A DNA stretch of 50,000 bases from Halisarca cf. caerulea (lineage: Eukaryota > Porifera > Demospongiae > Chondrillida > Halisarcidae): assembly GCA_963170055.1 (NCBI GenBank), contig CAUJGJ010000397.1, positions 3,677,501 to 3,727,500 on the forward strand, read 5' to 3'. The notes beneath the pieces were generated by a model. The model saw nothing but the letters and a program-made list of their open reading frames with translations, was not told where the DNA came from and ran no database searches. A program made the position numbers and the translations under genes. Below, piece by piece: positions 11,484 to 21,812 of the stretch. How positions within the stretch are numbered: position 1 is the stretch's first letter; the number at the start of each line of letters is the position of its first letter.

Positions 11484-12098
11484 ATGCTACGTACACTTGG
11501 TCCACTCACTTTCTTTATTACATTTAGTTCAGATGATCACCATTGGAAAGATTTGATGGTGGTTTTAGCAAGTTGCAGTGGAAGGAATATCTCCAATGAA
11601 AAAGTGGACGAGTTATCTGATGAAGAAAGAAGAACACTCATGACAAGCAATCCTGTTGTCACAGCATGCCATTTTCAACACTGCTTCCAGTCCCTAGTGA
11701 AAGAAATCATAAAGGGAACTGGAAGGCTAATTGGAGAGGTAACAGATTTCTTTTGAAGAGTAGAATTTCAACTCAGAGGATCATCACACATCCATTCCTT
11801 GTGGTGGATCAAAGATGCCCCTAATCTTGATACAGTAGAGGGAAGAACGGCAGCTCCTGACTTTGTCGATCGTTACATTTCTGCAGGAATTCCAGAAGAA
11901 GGATCTAGTGAATACAGCTTGCAATCTGTAGTTCTTCGAGTTCAGAAACATAGTCATACATCTACTTGCATCAAGAAGGACAAAAGAAAAAAATAAAAAG
12001 AATGTCGTTTTGACTTTCCACAACCTCTATCGTCCACTACTCAAGAATAATGAAGATGTAGGCAACAAGTCCCGCTTCTATATTCTCAGAAGAACCGA
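11484..12098 (+). pseudogene. Helitron Rep fragment (second copy)
   Basis: Nucleotides 11,649-12,098 match 41,869-42,320 almost base for base, so this is a second copy of the Helitron at 38.9-44.2 kb. The left part (11,484-11,648, encoding LGPLTFFITFS...) is the motif-1 region of a Helitron-type Rep and is absent from the other copy. The tryptophan codon after DFF is TGA here (about 11,753), and later frames shift. The HUH histidines are changed too: GSPHIHSLWW in the other copy reads GSSHIHSLWW. Homology stops sharply at 12,098. It is clearly inactive. Confidence 0.88.
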
Positions 12099-12845
12099 TG
12101 CGCATGTGGGACATGTCCATAAACTTAAAATCTCAGTGGAGGTGCTAATTAGAAAGAATTTTGCGACTTTAGATGGCTTCGCGACAAAATGTCATGTGAC
12201 CAACACGTGACTTAGGAAAATGTTGCTGTGCATGTAAAGATTCCAAAACAGCCTTACATGATGTTAAAACTGCAAGATGGACAATTATTCCAGTCAAACG
12301 GCCTTCGGCTACAGTGAATCCTAGTCTTGCGTTTACAGCCCCTTTCCGTTGACGACATCATAAACATTCTACAAAATTTCTAACAACATCAAGGAGAAAG
12401 AGGCTGGCTATGCGAAACTAAGTGAATCTTAAGCCTTCGATCAAATTTGAACATGTCAGTAACTTTCTGGTCAGGCTTACCTAGCTTGAGTTTCTTTGAT
12501 CTTTTCTCCTTCCGAAAAACATCTTCGAAAGCAATTTGGTTTGTATACAAGTGCAACCAAAGCAGAATTTAAAGAGCTATCTGACGGCGAAAGGTTATGT
12601 ATCAAAGATCAAAGGTACAAAAATAAAAGAGACTTCATCTGTATTCCACTTCACTTGCTACTTGACTCGACTTTTAGGTGACGTCACTTTAAATATCATG
12701 CAACGGTCATGTGACAAAATGGCTACCAGCTATTTCTAGGCTAGTCAAAACTTTAATGGCTGGGCGGCAGTGGGAAAAAGCCTATTGACATACTTTTTGG
12801 GCCGCCAATGGCGGCCCCTATATTATTTTTACTTTGACCGGAAGT
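12099..12845. other. Unassigned repeat-like segment
   Basis: No gene. Its right end, read on the minus strand (CTTCCGGTCAAAGTAAAAAT then AATATAGGGGCCGCC), resembles 48,486-48,535 on the plus strand (CCGGAAGTCCAAATGAAAAC then AATATAGGGGCTGC). The left junction has GCATGTGGGACATGTCC, also found at 48,900. It may be a non-autonomous element; ends are not defined. Confidence 0.4.
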
Positions 12846-12850
12846 GTCTG

Positions 12851-12864
12851 GAACGTCCGGAACG

Positions 12865-12914
<50 letters not shown>

Positions 12915-12980
12915 CGTTCCGGACGTTCCATATATATATATATGTCATATATATATATATACATTGACATATATATATAT
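12851..12980. repeat. TA-core palindrome
   Basis: GGAACGTCCGGAACGATGTG and its perfect inverse flank a (TA)n core (12,850-12,928), forming one long cruciform-capable palindrome. A second set of (TA)n blocks joined by TGTCA/TGACA continues to 12,984. Confidence 0.9.
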
Positions 12981-13255
12981 ATGTCAACAACATGGCGGAC
13001 ATTCAGGCGGTAATCGGGTCTCGTGGTTATTTTCAGTGAGCTTTGTGTCTTTGCTTCTGTTTTCGTCATCAAAGAATCTTAAAGACCCAAAGAGTGGGTT
13101 TAGGACTTAGTTGCGAAGTTTGAACTTGCACAAAAAATTTTCGTGGGCCTTCAAGCTTCAGAGGTAAATCGCCTCGTCAAGAGGTGTTGTCTTCGTTCAA
13201 AAAGCTTTAGAAGGACTCGAATACTAACGAAAGCAGTTTTGTCGCCTCATCTAAC

Positions 13256-13388
13256 ATGGAAGAGAACTTGGACGTAGTGATTAGGAGGAAATCATTAATG
13301 GACGAAGACAAAACCTCAAAATTTTACTATACGTTACTGCGGAAGTGTATGAAGACGAAGAGAATCTTCAAGAAAGCTTCGGAAACAG
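13256..13388 (+). CDS. Possible first exon of an unrecognised gene
   Basis: An ATG opens 44 codons rich in Lys and Arg (ends about ...KRIFKKASET) and runs into a strong donor, CAG|GTAAGATGACT. A diverged copy of the same block, with the same donor and following sequence, lies at 13,545-13,692, so the exon-like unit has been duplicated. Candidate acceptors at 14,040 (TTCATGTTCAG) and about 14,772 (TCATCCCAG) precede short Lys/Arg-rich stretches, but no continuous reading frame across the junctions could be shown. I recognise no family. It could equally be an old transposon fragment. Confidence 0.25.
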
Positions 13389-13859
13389 GTAAGATGACTG
13401 GTGAACCATTTTGGAATGCTTGAACGTGTATGAAATGTGTTTTGGTGTGGTTTAATACTAGTAGGCCTTTAGTTAAAGTATTTCTTTATGTACTTTAGTG
13501 GATATGTTCGCGTACGTGTGTGTGATCTTGTGTCTATATGTTTGTTTAGGCTTCATCTAACAAAGTGGAGGACGTTGACTAGGCGTTGAGACAAATACGT
13601 CCTTGGATGGAAGACAAAACCTTAAAGCATTACCGCAGGAGTATATCGAGACAAAGAGAATTTTCGAGAAAGAAATAGGTAAGATGACTTTTTGAAAGCT
13701 CTATTTCTTTACCTAACCGTTTTCGAACGCTTGAATGTGTAAGCAAAGTGTTTAATAAGAGTAGAACTTCAGTAAAAGAATATCTTTGATTATTATGCGT
13801 GTATTTGAGCTCGTGTTTGTGTGTTGTCTGTAGTATCTATGATTTAAGCATATTCCTGT

Positions 13860-13861
13860 GG

Positions 13862-13914
<53 letters not shown>

Positions 13915-13947
13915 TGCGTGCGTGTGTGTGTGTGTCAGTATTGTGAA

Positions 13948-13992
<45 letters not shown>

Positions 13993-14294
13993 TTATGATT
14001 TTGTGGTCTCATTGTTGATTGTTCTTTCTTTTCATGTTCAGAAGAATAGACTAGAAGCACTGAAGGCAATTGGTAAGAGTGTGATTGTCTATATTTGGAT
14101 GTCTCTGTGTTTGTGTGTGTGGGGGGGGTGGGTGGGTGTATAATCATGGTATAATCGTGTGAGTTGTATGTGCATAATACATATTTATGTACATATTGTA
14201 TGTATATAATAATATGTGTATACATATACCTCAGTGGATTTGTGTATGTTCAGTGTGTGTGTGTGAGTGCATGTGTATGTGTGGGTGCATGTGT

Positions 14295-14328
<34 letters not shown>

Positions 14329-14436
14329 CTGTGTATGTGTGTTAGTAAATATTATATGTATACACATTCGTCAGTAAATTTAGATATGTTCAGTGTGTGT
14401 GTGAGTGCATGTGTATGTGTGGGTGCATTTGTGTGT

Positions 14437-14475
<39 letters not shown>

Positions 14476-14582
14476 TGTGTATGTGTGTCAGTAAATATTA
14501 TATGTATATATATTCGTCAGTAAATTTAGATATGTTCAGTGTGTGTGTGAGTGCATGTGTATGTGTGGGTGCATTTGTGTGT

Positions 14583-14640
<58 letters not shown>

Positions 14641-14735
14641 TGTATACTCATCTGAGTTGTATGTGTATATGTGTGTATGTTTAATATTGTGTGTATATAT
14701 GTATATGTGTGTGTGTGTGTGTGTGTATTTGAGTA
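13860..14735 (+). repeat. TG arrays and ~146-bp tandem repeat, three copies
   Basis: TG arrays at 13,863-13,912 and 13,951-13,990. From about 14,233 a unit with CAGTAAATTTAGATATGTTC, GAGTGCATGTGTATGTGTGG and a TG run repeats at about 14,233, 14,372 and 14,518, giving periods of 139 and 146 bp. Confidence 0.9.
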
Positions 14736-15186
14736 TGTGTACTTGTGTTAATGGAATTGTATCATCATCCCAGGCTTTCCTCAAGGACTTGGAAAATAGG
14801 CTGAGAATAGCAACAAGAGAGGCAAAATGGTATACCTAACTTATTCAGTGGATGTCTGTCATCATCCAGGCTGGAATGGGAACACTTCAAACTGAAGTTT
14901 TGTTCTTGACAATTTACACCGCCTTTTCTCGTGTATATGTTTATTTTAGTAATTTGTGTGTGTCAAAACCTATATTATATATTACTATGTGCATGTTCAA
15001 TCATCCTAGTGTTTTATCATTACGTTATCATGTTGTTTACCATTGATACTCGACCCTACCCAATGTGTTTACTAATAATATTAATAATTATGGTTGTACA
15101 ATATAATGATGATTACATGAGTAGTCTGTAATGAGCAAATAACTGATATTAAATACAGGTTATTGTGGGCCTAAGCATGTTTTGAG
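14736..15186. other. Non-coding stretch, nothing recognised
   Basis: AT-rich sequence. A Lys/Arg-rich stretch follows a possible acceptor near 14,772 (see 13,256-13,388), but no gene can be supported. Confidence 0.4.
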
Positions 15187-15352
15187 TACCATATAGGCGC
15201 TTATTTTCACGAATGAGGCGGCATTCTTGGAAATTCAAGCCAAATATTTTATTAGATACAGAGACTATTTGTCTAATAAAATCGCGAATTACAGCCAAGT
15301 TTGTCAATCGCGAAATATACGCCCCGCGATAATTAGCGCCAAAACCGTACAG
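15187..15352. mobile_element. Candidate MITE (GGCGCT ends)
   Basis: The left arm GTACCATATAGGCGCTTATT and the inverted right arm (minus strand: GTACGGTTTTGGCGCTAATT) match imperfectly. Inner arms ATTTTATTAGA and TCTAATAAAAT pair as well. No coding sequence. Confidence 0.6.
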
Positions 15353-15373
15353 TTCCCTGCAAATTGTCCAACC

Positions 15374-15440
15374 TAGTCTGACGTAGCCAGATTCATTTCT
15401 TCCTTAACACGGCGAGAATGGGTCTGGCCACGTCAGACTA
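15374..15440. mobile_element. 67-bp MITE with TAGTCTG ends
   Basis: It starts TAGTCTGACGTAGCCAGATT and ends GGTCTGGCCACGTCAGACTA, closely related to the MITE at 1,957-2,034 and to the TIRs of the 17-kb element. The adjacent 9 bp on each side agree at only their first five positions (TGTCC), so the duplication is decayed or coincidental. Confidence 0.75.
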
Positions 15441-15454
15441 TGTCCTTTGCACTC

Positions 15455-16190
15455 ACTAAAATGCCGCTGCGAATGCGCGAAACAGAATTCCAGTGATTTT
15501 GTAGCTGTTCTTCATCGGAAAGCCGTTCTCGACTGGTCCTTTGATTTTCTTTGTCTTTTCTCTGTGTTTCTGAGCGCATTTCTCGGGTTTGATAAAGTCT
15601 CGCCATACTGCGGAGCATGGTAAGCAAGTATTTATTGCTATTGCTTGCAGCGGAACTGTTGCATAACCATGCATTGGGGTCAAAGGTTGTTGTACGCCAG
15701 AGCACGTTGGCCACGTAGAATACTACCTCGACTAGTACAGCAGATTATTTTCGTTGGGTCTCGTTCTTCGGTCGTTTGTGCCTTTGTAAGCGTTGAACCT
15801 TTTTATTAAGAGGTGGTGTGTGTCTCTGTATGTGTGTGCCTATGTGGGAGAGATCACCTTTGTTATTACAGGTCTACATATTATGGTTACAGCATACGTT
15901 GTTGTGTGTGTTCTTTGTGAGGCATGTTTGGTTTTACATTTATTTCTGTGTATATGTGTAATGTGTAAGGTAAAGGCAGGTAATTCCGAGAAGCTGGTAA
16001 TTGTGTGAATTCCGTATACTTTTCAGTTAGTTGACTGAATAGCTGAAGGTGGTGAGAGGGTAGTTGATATAATAATTTGGGTCTATTCTATTCCACTTTC
16101 TTCCAAACAATCTACTGCAAAGATTGCAAAGTACACGACAGTTCCCGGAATTACCAGCTTCCCGATATTACCTGCGTTTACGTGTGTTTG
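15455..16190 (+). repeat. Dispersed repeat, copy C
   Basis: It contains TTCTTTGTCTTTTCTCTGTG, ACTGCGGAGCATGGTAAGCA, GGGGTCAAAGGTTG and GTCTCGTTCTTCGGTCGTTT, in the same order and spacing as copies A and B. A TG array starts right after it. The right end is uncertain. Confidence 0.75.
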
Positions 16191-16199
16191 CAATTTGAA

Positions 16200-16277
16200 A
16201 AGTGTGTGTGTGTGTGTGTGTGTGTGTGTTTATGTATGTACATACGCATGTGTGTGTCGCTATTAGTAGTGTACACT

Positions 16278-16318
<41 letters not shown>

Positions 16319-16332
16319 ATGTGTGTTTATGA

Positions 16333-16388
<56 letters not shown>

Positions 16389-16806
16389 TTATGGTGTGTG
16401 AAGCAGTTCATTTGTACATGTAGTTTTGTACATGTGTAAAGTGTGTGTGTTTACAATTGGAAAAGGGTGTATCTTGTATGTATTTGTGAGTGTATGTGTG
16501 CACATGTGCATGTTTGTTTGTAGACTTGATATTTGGAATTTAGTTTTGTTGTCTGTGTGAGTAGTTGCGCATATGTGTGTGTTTGTGTGTGACGTGTTTG
16601 TACATGTAGTTTTGCAAATGTTTATGATACGTATGTGTGTGTGTGTGTTTGTGAATTTGTGTGCACATGTGCATGTTTGTGTTGTTATCTCCAGTAGTGG
16701 AGAATGTATAGTGTGTGTGTGTGTGTTTGTGAGCGTATGCCTGCACATGTGCATGTTTGTGTGTAGACTTTATGGTTGGAATTCACTTTTGTTGTCTGTA
16801 TGTGCA

Positions 16807-16862
<56 letters not shown>

Positions 16863-16886
16863 TGCGTGTGTGCATGTAGTTGGTGC

Positions 16887-16940
<54 letters not shown>

Positions 16941-17078
16941 AGTGTGTGTTTGTGTATGTACATTAATACATTATACTTATGTTGTTGACCTTTAAGTCAC
17001 AATTTGGTATTCCATGTGTGTGTGTATATGAGATATACGTATGTTTGCATGTAGTTAGTGTATCTGTCTGTCTGTCTC

Positions 17079-17147
<69 letters not shown>

Positions 17148-17379
17148 GTGTATGTGTGTATGTGTGTGTGTGTGTGTGTGTGAGTGTGTGTGTACAGTGT
17201 GTGTTTGTGTATGTACATTAATACATTATACTTATGTTGTTGACCTTTAAGTCACAATTTGGTATTCCATGTGTGTGTGTATATGAGATATACGTATGTT
17301 TGCATGTAGTTAGTGTATCTGTCTGTCTGTCTCTCTTTCTGTGTGTGTGTGTGTGTGTGCGTGTAGGTTTTGTGTGTGT

Positions 17380-17430
<51 letters not shown>

Positions 17431-17690
17431 TGCATACACAGTGTGTGTTTGTGGTCATTACTACATTATACTTATGTTGTTCACTATGTACAATATGTAT
17501 ATGTAAGTGTTTGTGTTTGTATTTGTACATGTGTATATGATATGTTCGTGTGTGTGTTTGAGAGTTTGTGTGCACATGTGCATGTGCATGTTTGTGTCGC
17601 TATCGCTAGTATTATAGACCTTTTAACCACAATTTGGTTTTATTCTGTGTGTGTGTGTGTGTGTGTACATGTTATGTATTAGCTGCATCA
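16200..17690 (+). repeat. TG array cluster with 254-bp tandem duplication
   Basis: TG arrays at 16,202-16,230, 16,280-16,385, 16,808-16,940, 17,083-17,190, 17,340-17,430 and 17,646-17,668. Segments of the GCACATGTGCATG minisatellite recur at 16,498-16,820 and 17,570. A block starting GTTGTTGACCTTTAAGTCAC occurs at 16,981 and again at 17,235, nearly identical over about 254 bp including its TCTGTCTGTCTGTCTCTC tract, so this is a recent tandem duplication. No genes. Confidence 0.9.
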
Positions 17691-18100
17691 TATCATAAAT
17701 GGGCTGCTTGCAGGTGTGTTCATTGTCATGTGCATGCTTTATCCATGTATTGACTTGGTGTCTGTTTTATGTGTGTGTATGGCATTTTGTGTGTATATAA
17801 TACTATGCATGTGTGTTTATGTATGTTTGCCAATAGTTTGTGAATTTATGTGTACGTGTACCATGTATTTGTGATGTGGATGTACGGGTGTGTTTGTGTG
17901 TGTATACCATGTATCTGTGTGCATGTGTGTTTGTGTATATGCATGTGTCAGTAAGTGTTAGTGTTTGTGTATATACTGCATGTACAAGATTGTGGAGTTA
18001 TATGTACAATAGTTCAATATAATACATGGAGTGTGGTTCTTATATGCAATACTGCTTTGTATCTAATTAATCACATAATATAGATCACACTATCCCACAC
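17691..18100. other. TG-rich non-coding stretch
   Basis: Degenerate TGTGTAT-rich sequence grading into unique DNA. Nothing recognised. Confidence 0.6.
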
Positions 18101-18260
18101 ACACATGCACGCCTACAAACATGTGCTATATGCATGCACACATGCATACACACAAACACACACACACACACACATACAAACATGTGCTATATGCATGCAC
18201 GCATGCACACACACGGCACATGCATACAAACATGTGCTATATGCATGCACGCATGCATAC

Positions 18261-18315
<55 letters not shown>

Positions 18316-18360
18316 CGCACATTCACACAGAAACATATATACACAAACACACACAGATAC
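18096..18360. repeat. CA microsatellite with ~60-bp tandem units
   Basis: ACAAACATGTGCTATATGCA repeats at 18,116, 18,177 and 18,227, each followed by CATGCA/CACAC sequence, then a pure (CA)n tract at 18,262-18,312. Confidence 0.9.
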
Positions 18361-18399
18361 ATCAATTTTGTCACGCATACAAACTACATGTTCCAGAAA

Positions 18400-19120
18400 T
18401 AAGATTATAATATCTTAGAGGATTCTTCTATTCGATAATTTACGTAGCCTTCGACAGGAAACCCGTATACTCACTACGGATACCATTGCGCACAAACATG
18501 GCTGTTGGCATCGTTATTATCTCCGTTGCCGCTTTTGATTTCCATGCGAAAATCATTCCGCTATATAGATAAGGTCACTCACCAGGTATATTGAGGAGCA
18601 TTAGCCACAGTCACAAAGCACTCGCATCCTTTTCCTAGGAGGAGTTAGCGGAAAACTGATTCGAAGGCAAAAATCGTATTCTAGTCAGGATTCGTCTGTA
18701 CAACAAATATGGCGGTTCGTAGGCTTATACGGGCTATTTTCAAAATTTCTCCATTTCGCAAGTAAAAGTAAAAATAAGCCCTCAAGGTCTCTTTCTAGAC
18801 ACAACAGTGAGCTATCGTGAAGATTCGCCCGCAATCACTCGAAGCACGTGTCAGTGAACTGCGAACAAAAAATCGGCCTATCTTTATTATAATAAGATAA
18901 ATAGTTTGCAATGAAATTGGAAATGTCAATTGTGGAATGTGATAAAACAGAGCTAATGAAGAATTGTACAATGAAGATTACATTTGCATCTTGCTCAAAA
19001 TGAATAATAATTGTCTTTCATGGCTAATATATAATACTCAAGCATAGTACATGTATGGACACAAACATGCACATACTATACATATAAATAATTAAAAACA
19101 TATACATAAAACACGCATTG
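18400..19120. other. Non-coding stretch, nothing recognised
   Basis: Unique sequence of moderate GC (to about 18,880), then AT-rich DNA. No frame or transposon end identified. Confidence 0.45.
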
Positions 19121-19355
19121 CACACACATGCTTACACAAGTTACAGTATATGTATACACACACACACTGAAACGTACATGTACACATGTACAAAACAAAT
19201 ACTGAGACATTTACTCGCATACAAAACTCACGCACATGTGTACAAAAGACAGACCGTGTAATACACACACACACTGAGAATGTACATGTGTGCAAAACAC
19301 ACTGCATGAGACATGGTACACATGCACACACACACTGAGACATGTACACACACAT

Positions 19356-19395
<40 letters not shown>

Positions 19396-19455
19396 AAAGA
19401 TGTACACATGTGCACACACACCCTGAGATGTACTATATGTACAAGAAACACAGTC
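19121..19455. repeat. CA-rich stretch with GAGACATGTAC units
   Basis: Interrupted CA sequence in which CACTGAGACATGTACA-like units recur, with a pure tract at 19,360-19,392. Confidence 0.85.
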
Positions 19456-19498
19456 ATGCACTTATAACAAATCAGCTTTATAGTCTGTATACGTTTTT

Positions 19499-19555
19499 CC
19501 TACATCCCGCATGTGCAGCACATTATACAGTACATATGTGCTGCGGGATGTAGGA
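19499..19555. repeat. Small hairpin MITE
   Basis: TCCTACATCCCGCATGTGCA and its inverse (...TGCTGCGGGATGTAGGA) flank about 15 bp. The arms differ by a 6-nt insertion. A likely tiny non-autonomous element. Confidence 0.7.
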
Positions 19556-19589
19556 ATTTGCACAATGTACATTCAGTCCAATTAAACAC

Positions 19590-19668
19590 TGTCTAGCCCT
19601 ATGCCCGTCTAGCCTCATGCATGTGTAGCCCTATGCACGTCTAGCCCTATGCCTGTCTTGCCCCAGCT
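19590..19668 (+). repeat. ~16-bp tandem repeat
   Basis: CGTCTAGCCCTATGC-type units repeat about five times with substitutions. Confidence 0.8.
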
Positions 19669-20033
19669 TTGCGCACCTAGCCTTGTACCGGTTTTGCAAC
19701 TTAACCTTGTTCCAAGTGCTTTTGGAGAATCCTTTTTGATAATGGCTTTTTGCGCGATCCTGTGTCAATCCTACATCCTTGTACCATTTTAAAATGGTTT
19801 TTATACACCCTTGTTTGTGCGGTTTTTCCTTTTATAGTGAAACGGTTGCTTGAATAGGTTTCCACTGCAGTTGAGAAGGAACACGATCAAATCTTGTAAG
19901 ATAAAGAAACTAGAAATCTATGCAGTTACCTGACTAATATCAATGTACCCATCTAGAAACAAATGATTGAACGAAAAGAGCGCTGAAGTCGACGATCATT
20001 GAAGTGCAGACCTTGTGCATGTACGCGTATGTC

Positions 20034-20080
20034 TAGTCTCGCGTAGCCATTTCGCCCATCCGAAATGGCTGATCCGGCGA
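20034..20080 (+). mobile_element. Solo end of the TAGTCTC transposon family
   Basis: TAGTCTCGCGTAGCCATTTC matches the first 15 bases of the 17-kb element's TIR, followed by an internal hairpin (ATTTCGCCCATCCGAAAT). No matching right end was found downstream, so it is a solo end or a truncated copy. Confidence 0.5.
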
Positions 20081-21036
20081 ATGTATGGGATTTGCCTATT
20101 AAATTTTTTATCGATTTAGAAGTGTAGGTATTGCTTCAAAACCTACAAAAGGCACTTCGCGCTAACAATCGGAGCTCACTGGCGAAAGATGAGACCTCTG
20201 GACCCTTCGTGGCGATCTGTAGCCCAGTTCGAAAAAAACGACGAGAAGAATAAGAAGAAGAAAAAGAAGAAGAAGAATCTTAAAATGGTATTGGTGTTGC
20301 ATAGCCATACATTTTCGTCTAAAATTTCAAAGTTCTTTAAAGAAATTGGCCTACGAAGGGTTTTAACTACTCCATCTTATAGCTAGTGTGTCAAAAGGCA
20401 CCAATATCACTTTTAAATGTTGCTAACTGTACTGCATCGTTAGTTTTCAGACGAAAACAAAATTTGCGCTAATGTATGGTGGCCATGTTTTTTCCGTGTC
20501 AATCCTACATATGGAGTACTACCGTACTCCATAATAGAGAATATCAGATGGCAATAGCATACCAACACTCACAATACCATACATTCACATATGTATAAAC
20601 ACACACAATGTATAGCCATATTACAGTAGCAAGAAATCGGAAATTTGACAGCATGGTATTTATTTACATAATCCTTGAAATAATCACAAGTACAAAAGCA
20701 AAAAAACTTGAATGCTAAAGAAAATAGACCAAAATGTTCAAAAGAAGAGTTCACGAATAAGTACGTATGCGTATGGCCAGCGAAATACAAAATATAAAGG
20801 TTATCTACAAAAAGAATAAACGTATTCATTCACAGTGATCACACAGGGTATTGATAACAGACTTACCTTCTTGGAGAATCCACTGTTTGCTTTTAACTCC
20901 TGTAGAAACGAGAAGTACAATACAGTTAACTTTTCGGCGTATTGGCTAGGACAATAGTCCTTCGGTCATCATATGAAGTACCTACACAATGAAGAACGAA
21001 AATGGTAAAGAAAGAGCCCAACTAAGCAATTACATG
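20081..21036. other. Non-coding stretch, nothing recognised
   Basis: It contains an AAG/GAA-rich tract (20,236-20,278) and AT-rich sequence. A Lys-rich frame here is a product of that tract. No family recognised. Confidence 0.5.
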
Positions 21037-21045
21037 CAGCAATAG

Positions 21046-21233
21046 TAGTCTCGCGTGGCCAGCCCCTTTTTCCTGTTCTCTGCACTTCTGTTTGAGGGAA
21101 AAAGGGTCTGGGACATAACGCCTGCTTTTTTGGCGTAGAGCGCCCAGGATTCTGGGTGCTAATTGTTAATTGACCCCTTTGATCTCACCGTGGACAGGAT
21201 ATTGTCCAATCAACACCTCGTGATCAATGGTAA
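21046..21233 (+). repeat. Left terminal inverted repeat of 17-kb transposon
   Basis: It begins TAGTCTCGCGTGGCCAGCCC and ends near TGATCAATGGTAA. It holds an inner short palindrome around GAGCGCCCAGGATTCTGGGTGC and pairs with 38,008-38,195. Confidence 0.93.
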
Positions 21234-21439
21234 CAATGAATGTACGTATAATAGCAATGTATAATAGCAATACAAAATGCACGTATAAATACAAAAGCCA
21301 AAAAAGCGGTATAATGAAGCAAAAAGTTGTTTTAAATAACATTTAGTGACCATAGATGTACAAAAGAATCTTCATTTTGCACAAGACCTATTAATTTTGT
21401 GTACTAGAAAAGAAAGCAGCTTGAAGAAGATTGTTCCAA

Positions 21440-21777
21440 CAAGCATACACATACACACACATACACATACACACAGATGCACGCATGCACTCACGCATAC
21501 AAAGGATGCATGCATGCACACACGCATACACAAGGATGCACGCACACACATACCCACACCCACACGTGCGCGTACACAGACGCACGCATGCACACACACA
21601 CATACACACGGACGCATGCATGCACACACACATACACATGGACACACACATACGCATGCGCGTACACACGGACACACACACGTGCGTACACACGGACGCA
21701 CACATGCACACATGCATACACACAGACGCATACATGCACACACGCATACACACACAGACGCACACAGACACACACAC

Positions 21778-21808
<31 letters not shown>

Positions 21809-21812
21809 AATC
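21440..21812. repeat. CA-rich microsatellite inside the transposon
   Basis: Degenerate ACACACGCATGC sequence, with short tandem units such as ACACACGGACGCA repeated several times. All long frames across it are repeat artefacts. Confidence 0.92.

Noticed and set aside
20189..20386. A Lys-rich 65-codon frame
   Set aside because: It derives from an AAG/GAA tract and has no conserved sequence beyond it.
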